From an uncultured Flavobacterium sp. (GTDB lineage Bacteria > Bacteroidota > Bacteroidia > Flavobacteriales > Flavobacteriaceae), in contig NZ_CAMLIX010000243.1 of assembly GCF_946479975.1 (NCBI RefSeq), positions 1 through 7,187 on the forward strand: a stretch of DNA of 7,187 bases, read 5' to 3'. The notes beneath the pieces were generated by a model. The model worked only from the letters and a program-made list of their open reading frames with translations, was not told the origin of the DNA and did not search any database. Made by a program: the position numbers and the translations under genes. Numbering within the stretch: the stretch's first letter is position 1; every line of letters begins with the position of its first letter. Shown here piece after piece: positions 5,375 to 7,187 of the stretch.

Positions 5375-7187
5375 ATGTTTAAAAAATTTATACAAAGACC
5401 CGTACTCTCGACGGTAATATCTGTTATTATCGTTATTTTAGGTGTTTTAGGCCTAATTGAGTTACCGATTTCACAATATCCGGATATTGCACCTCCAACG
5501 GTAAACGTTGCGGCAAGTTATACTGGTGCAAATGCAGACGTAGTACTTAAAAGTATTGTAATTCCGTTAGAAGAACAAATCAATGGTGTAGAAAACATGA
5601 CGTACATGACTTCTACAGCAACAAATGACGGAAATGCTTCTATTAAAATTTTCTTTAAAGTTGGAACAAATCCTGATTTAGCAGCGGTAAACGTTCAAAA
5701 CAGGGTTTCTAGAGCAACGAGTTTATTGCCTGTTGAGGTAACTCAGGCAGGGGTAACCGTTACCAAAAGTCAAAGTAGTAACTTATTGATTTTCTCTTTA
5801 TATAGTGATGACAAAGCTTACGATCAGACCTTTCTTCAGAATTATGCAAAGATCAACCTTGTACCGCAAATTCAGCGTGTTGTTGGGGTGGGAGATGTAA
5901 CCGTTTTTGGTGCAAAAGATTACTCGATGAGAATCTGGCTGAAACCAGACATTATGCAGCAATACAAACTGATTCCAAGTGATATTTCGGCTGCTTTGGC
6001 AGAACAAAATATTGAAGCGGCGCCAGGTAAATTTGGTGAAAATGGAAATCAGGCTTTTCAATATGTAATCAAATATAAAGGACGTTTAACAAGCGCTCAG
6101 GAATTTGAAAATATTGTTATAAAATCAGTTGGAAACGGGCAGATGCTTCGCCTTAAAGATGTGGCTAAAGTAGAATTAGGATCTTTAAGTTATTCTTCAA
6201 CCATTAAAACAAACGGTGTAGAATCTGCAGCGATGGCAATTAGCCAGACTCCGGGATCTAATGCGCGTGACGTAATCAACAATTCTAAAAAACTGATAGA
6301 AGAAGCGGCAAAGAATTTCCCAAAAGGAGTTAAATATACCACACTGGTAGACGTTAACGAAAATCTTGATGCATCTATTGAAAAAGTAATTCATACCTTA
6401 ATCGAAGCTTTTATTCTGGTATTTATCGTAGTATTTATTTTCCTTCAAGATTTTAGATCTACATTAATTCCGGCAATTGCGGTTCCGGTTGCGATTGTAG
6501 GAACGTTTTTCTTCCTGAATTTATTCGGATTTACCATTAACTTATTGACGCTTTTTGCAATGGTATTGGCCATTGGTATTGTCGTCGATGATGCGATTGT
6601 GGTCGTCGAGGCCGTTCACGCCAAACTGGATCACGGATATAAATCGGCTAAAAAAGCGACGATTCATGCAATGGACGAAATTTCGGGAGCGATTATTTCG
6701 ATTACCTTAGTAATGGCCGCGGTATTTATTCCAGTAACTTTTATTGGAGGATCAACCGGAGTTTTCTACAAACAATTTGGTATTACGCTGGCAGTTGCGA
6801 TTATTCTTTCGGCAGTTAATGCCTTGACATTGAGTCCTGCTTTATGTGCACTTTTATTAAAACCACATTCAGACGATCATAAACATAAAAGTTATCTACA
6901 GCGTTTTTACACTTCGTTTAACGTTGCATTTGATAATGTAACAGCAAGATACAAACGTTCGGTAAGTTTCCTTTCGGTAAAAAAATGGATCGTTTTAGCT
7001 TCGATTGCCATAGCGGGTGCAGCATTATTTTATATGATGAAAACTACGCCTTCGGCTTTCGTACCTTCAGAAGATCAGGGAACTGTTTTTGCTAACATCA
7101 GCTTACCGCCATCAGCTTCGATGGAACGTTCTGACGTTATTGCTAAAAGAGTAGACAGTATTGCGAAAACTATTCCGGGAGTTAAAA
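5375..7187 (+). CDS. RND multidrug-type efflux pump, inner-membrane subunit (HAE1/AcrB-like, 3' truncated)
   Basis: The frame is open from ATG 5375 to the window end, giving 604 residues of an expected 1,040-1,060. It is a proton-driven exporter that would form a trimer in the inner membrane and work with the preceding adaptor. The N-terminus MFKKFIQRPVLSTVIS leads into TM1 (about 10-28), then PISQYPDIAPPTVNV, the usual start of the porter domain, which runs to about 335. TM2 to TM6 lie near 338-358, 364-385, 388-411, 436-456 and 468-494. TM4 carries the proton-relay pair Asp405-Asp406 in VVDDAIVVVE, matching AcrB Asp407-Asp408. After TM6 comes a cytoplasmic linker with His498, His502 and His504, then TM7 (about 538-555) and FVPSEDQG, the start of the second porter half. 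The double-Asp motif and overall pattern fit the HAE1 drug-efflux branch rather than the heavy-metal branch. An outer-membrane factor gene is expected downstream. Confidence 0.95.
   Translation, partial: MFKKFIQRPVLSTVISVIIVILGVLGLIELPISQYPDIAPPTVNVAASYTGANADVVLKSIVIPLEEQINGVENMTYMTSTATNDGNASIKIFFKVGTNPDLAAVNVQNRVSRATSLLPVEVTQAGVTVTKSQSSNLLIFSLYSDDKAYDQTFLQNYAKINLVPQIQRVVGVGDVTVFGAKDYSMRIWLKPDIMQQYKLIPSDISAALAEQNIEAAPGKFGENGNQAFQYVIKYKGRLTSAQEFENIVIKSVGNGQMLRLKDVAKVELGSLSYSSTIKTNGVESAAMAISQTPGSNARDVINNSKKLIEEAAKNFPKGVKYTTLVDVNENLDASIEKVIHTLIEAFILVFIVVFIFLQDFRSTLIPAIAVPVAIVGTFFFLNLFGFTINLLTLFAMVLAIGIVVDDAIVVVEAVHAKLDHGYKSAKKATIHAMDEISGAIISITLVMAAVFIPVTFIGGSTGVFYKQFGITLAVAIILSAVNALTLSPALCALLLKPHSDDHKHKSYLQRFYTSFNVAFDNVTARYKRSVSFLSVKKWIVLASIAIAGAALFYMMKTTPSAFVPSEDQGTVFANISLPPSASMERSDVIAKRVDSIAKTIPGVK

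Noticed and set aside
5798..6394. Two minus-strand open frames (5798-6061 and 6197-6394)
   Set aside because: Both are antisense to the RND pump, whose porter-domain sequence is continuous and conserved there.

Overview
The window looks like a chromosomal segment from a Flavobacterium-like member of the Bacteroidota. The DNA is AT-rich. Start codons are preceded by A/T-rich stretches with little or no Shine-Dalgarno sequence. The gene types also fit: lipoproteins with Ser-Cys lipoboxes, a LytS/LytTR two-component pair, a DUF3861 protein and a CusA/AcrB-type RND pump. Genus-level placement is an inference from style and was not tested by a search.

Left end (1-280): the last 35 codons of a plus-strand gene, probably a thioredoxin/peroxiredoxin-like protein, run into a convergent intergenic space. 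That space holds two stacked inverted repeats. The first is a long, almost perfect 36-bp-stem palindrome whose arms are in-phase arrays of a GTTTCAR heptamer. The second is a classical GC-rich terminator hairpin that can serve both converging genes.

281-1507 (minus strand): a lipoprotein PQQ-dependent sugar dehydrogenase of the glucose/sorbosone dehydrogenase family, probably exposed on the cell surface. Upstream of it, 1508-1860 is a gene-free AT-rich stretch with several small dyads.

1861-3949 (minus strand): a compact three-gene operon, transcribed as histidine kinase (LytS/YehU type, membrane-bound), LytTR response regulator (4-bp ATGA overlap) and a small DUF3861 protein (17-bp gap). 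The kinase would sense an unknown signal at the membrane and phosphorylate Asp56 of the regulator, which then binds DNA through its LytTR domain.

3950-4214: a divergent intergenic region with a perfect 8-bp dyad (operator-like) and a nested hairpin/cruciform.

4215-7187 (plus strand): an RND efflux operon, with a lipoprotein membrane fusion protein followed after 5 bases by the inner-membrane pump. The pump is cut by the window end after 604 codons, and an outer-membrane TolC/OprM-type gene is expected just beyond.

The gene content is mostly ordinary. I do not see a clearly new system. The items most worth a second look are the heptamer-built palindrome, the dyads between the two-component operon and the efflux operon with the possible regulatory link they suggest, and the DUF3861 gene attached to the two-component pair.
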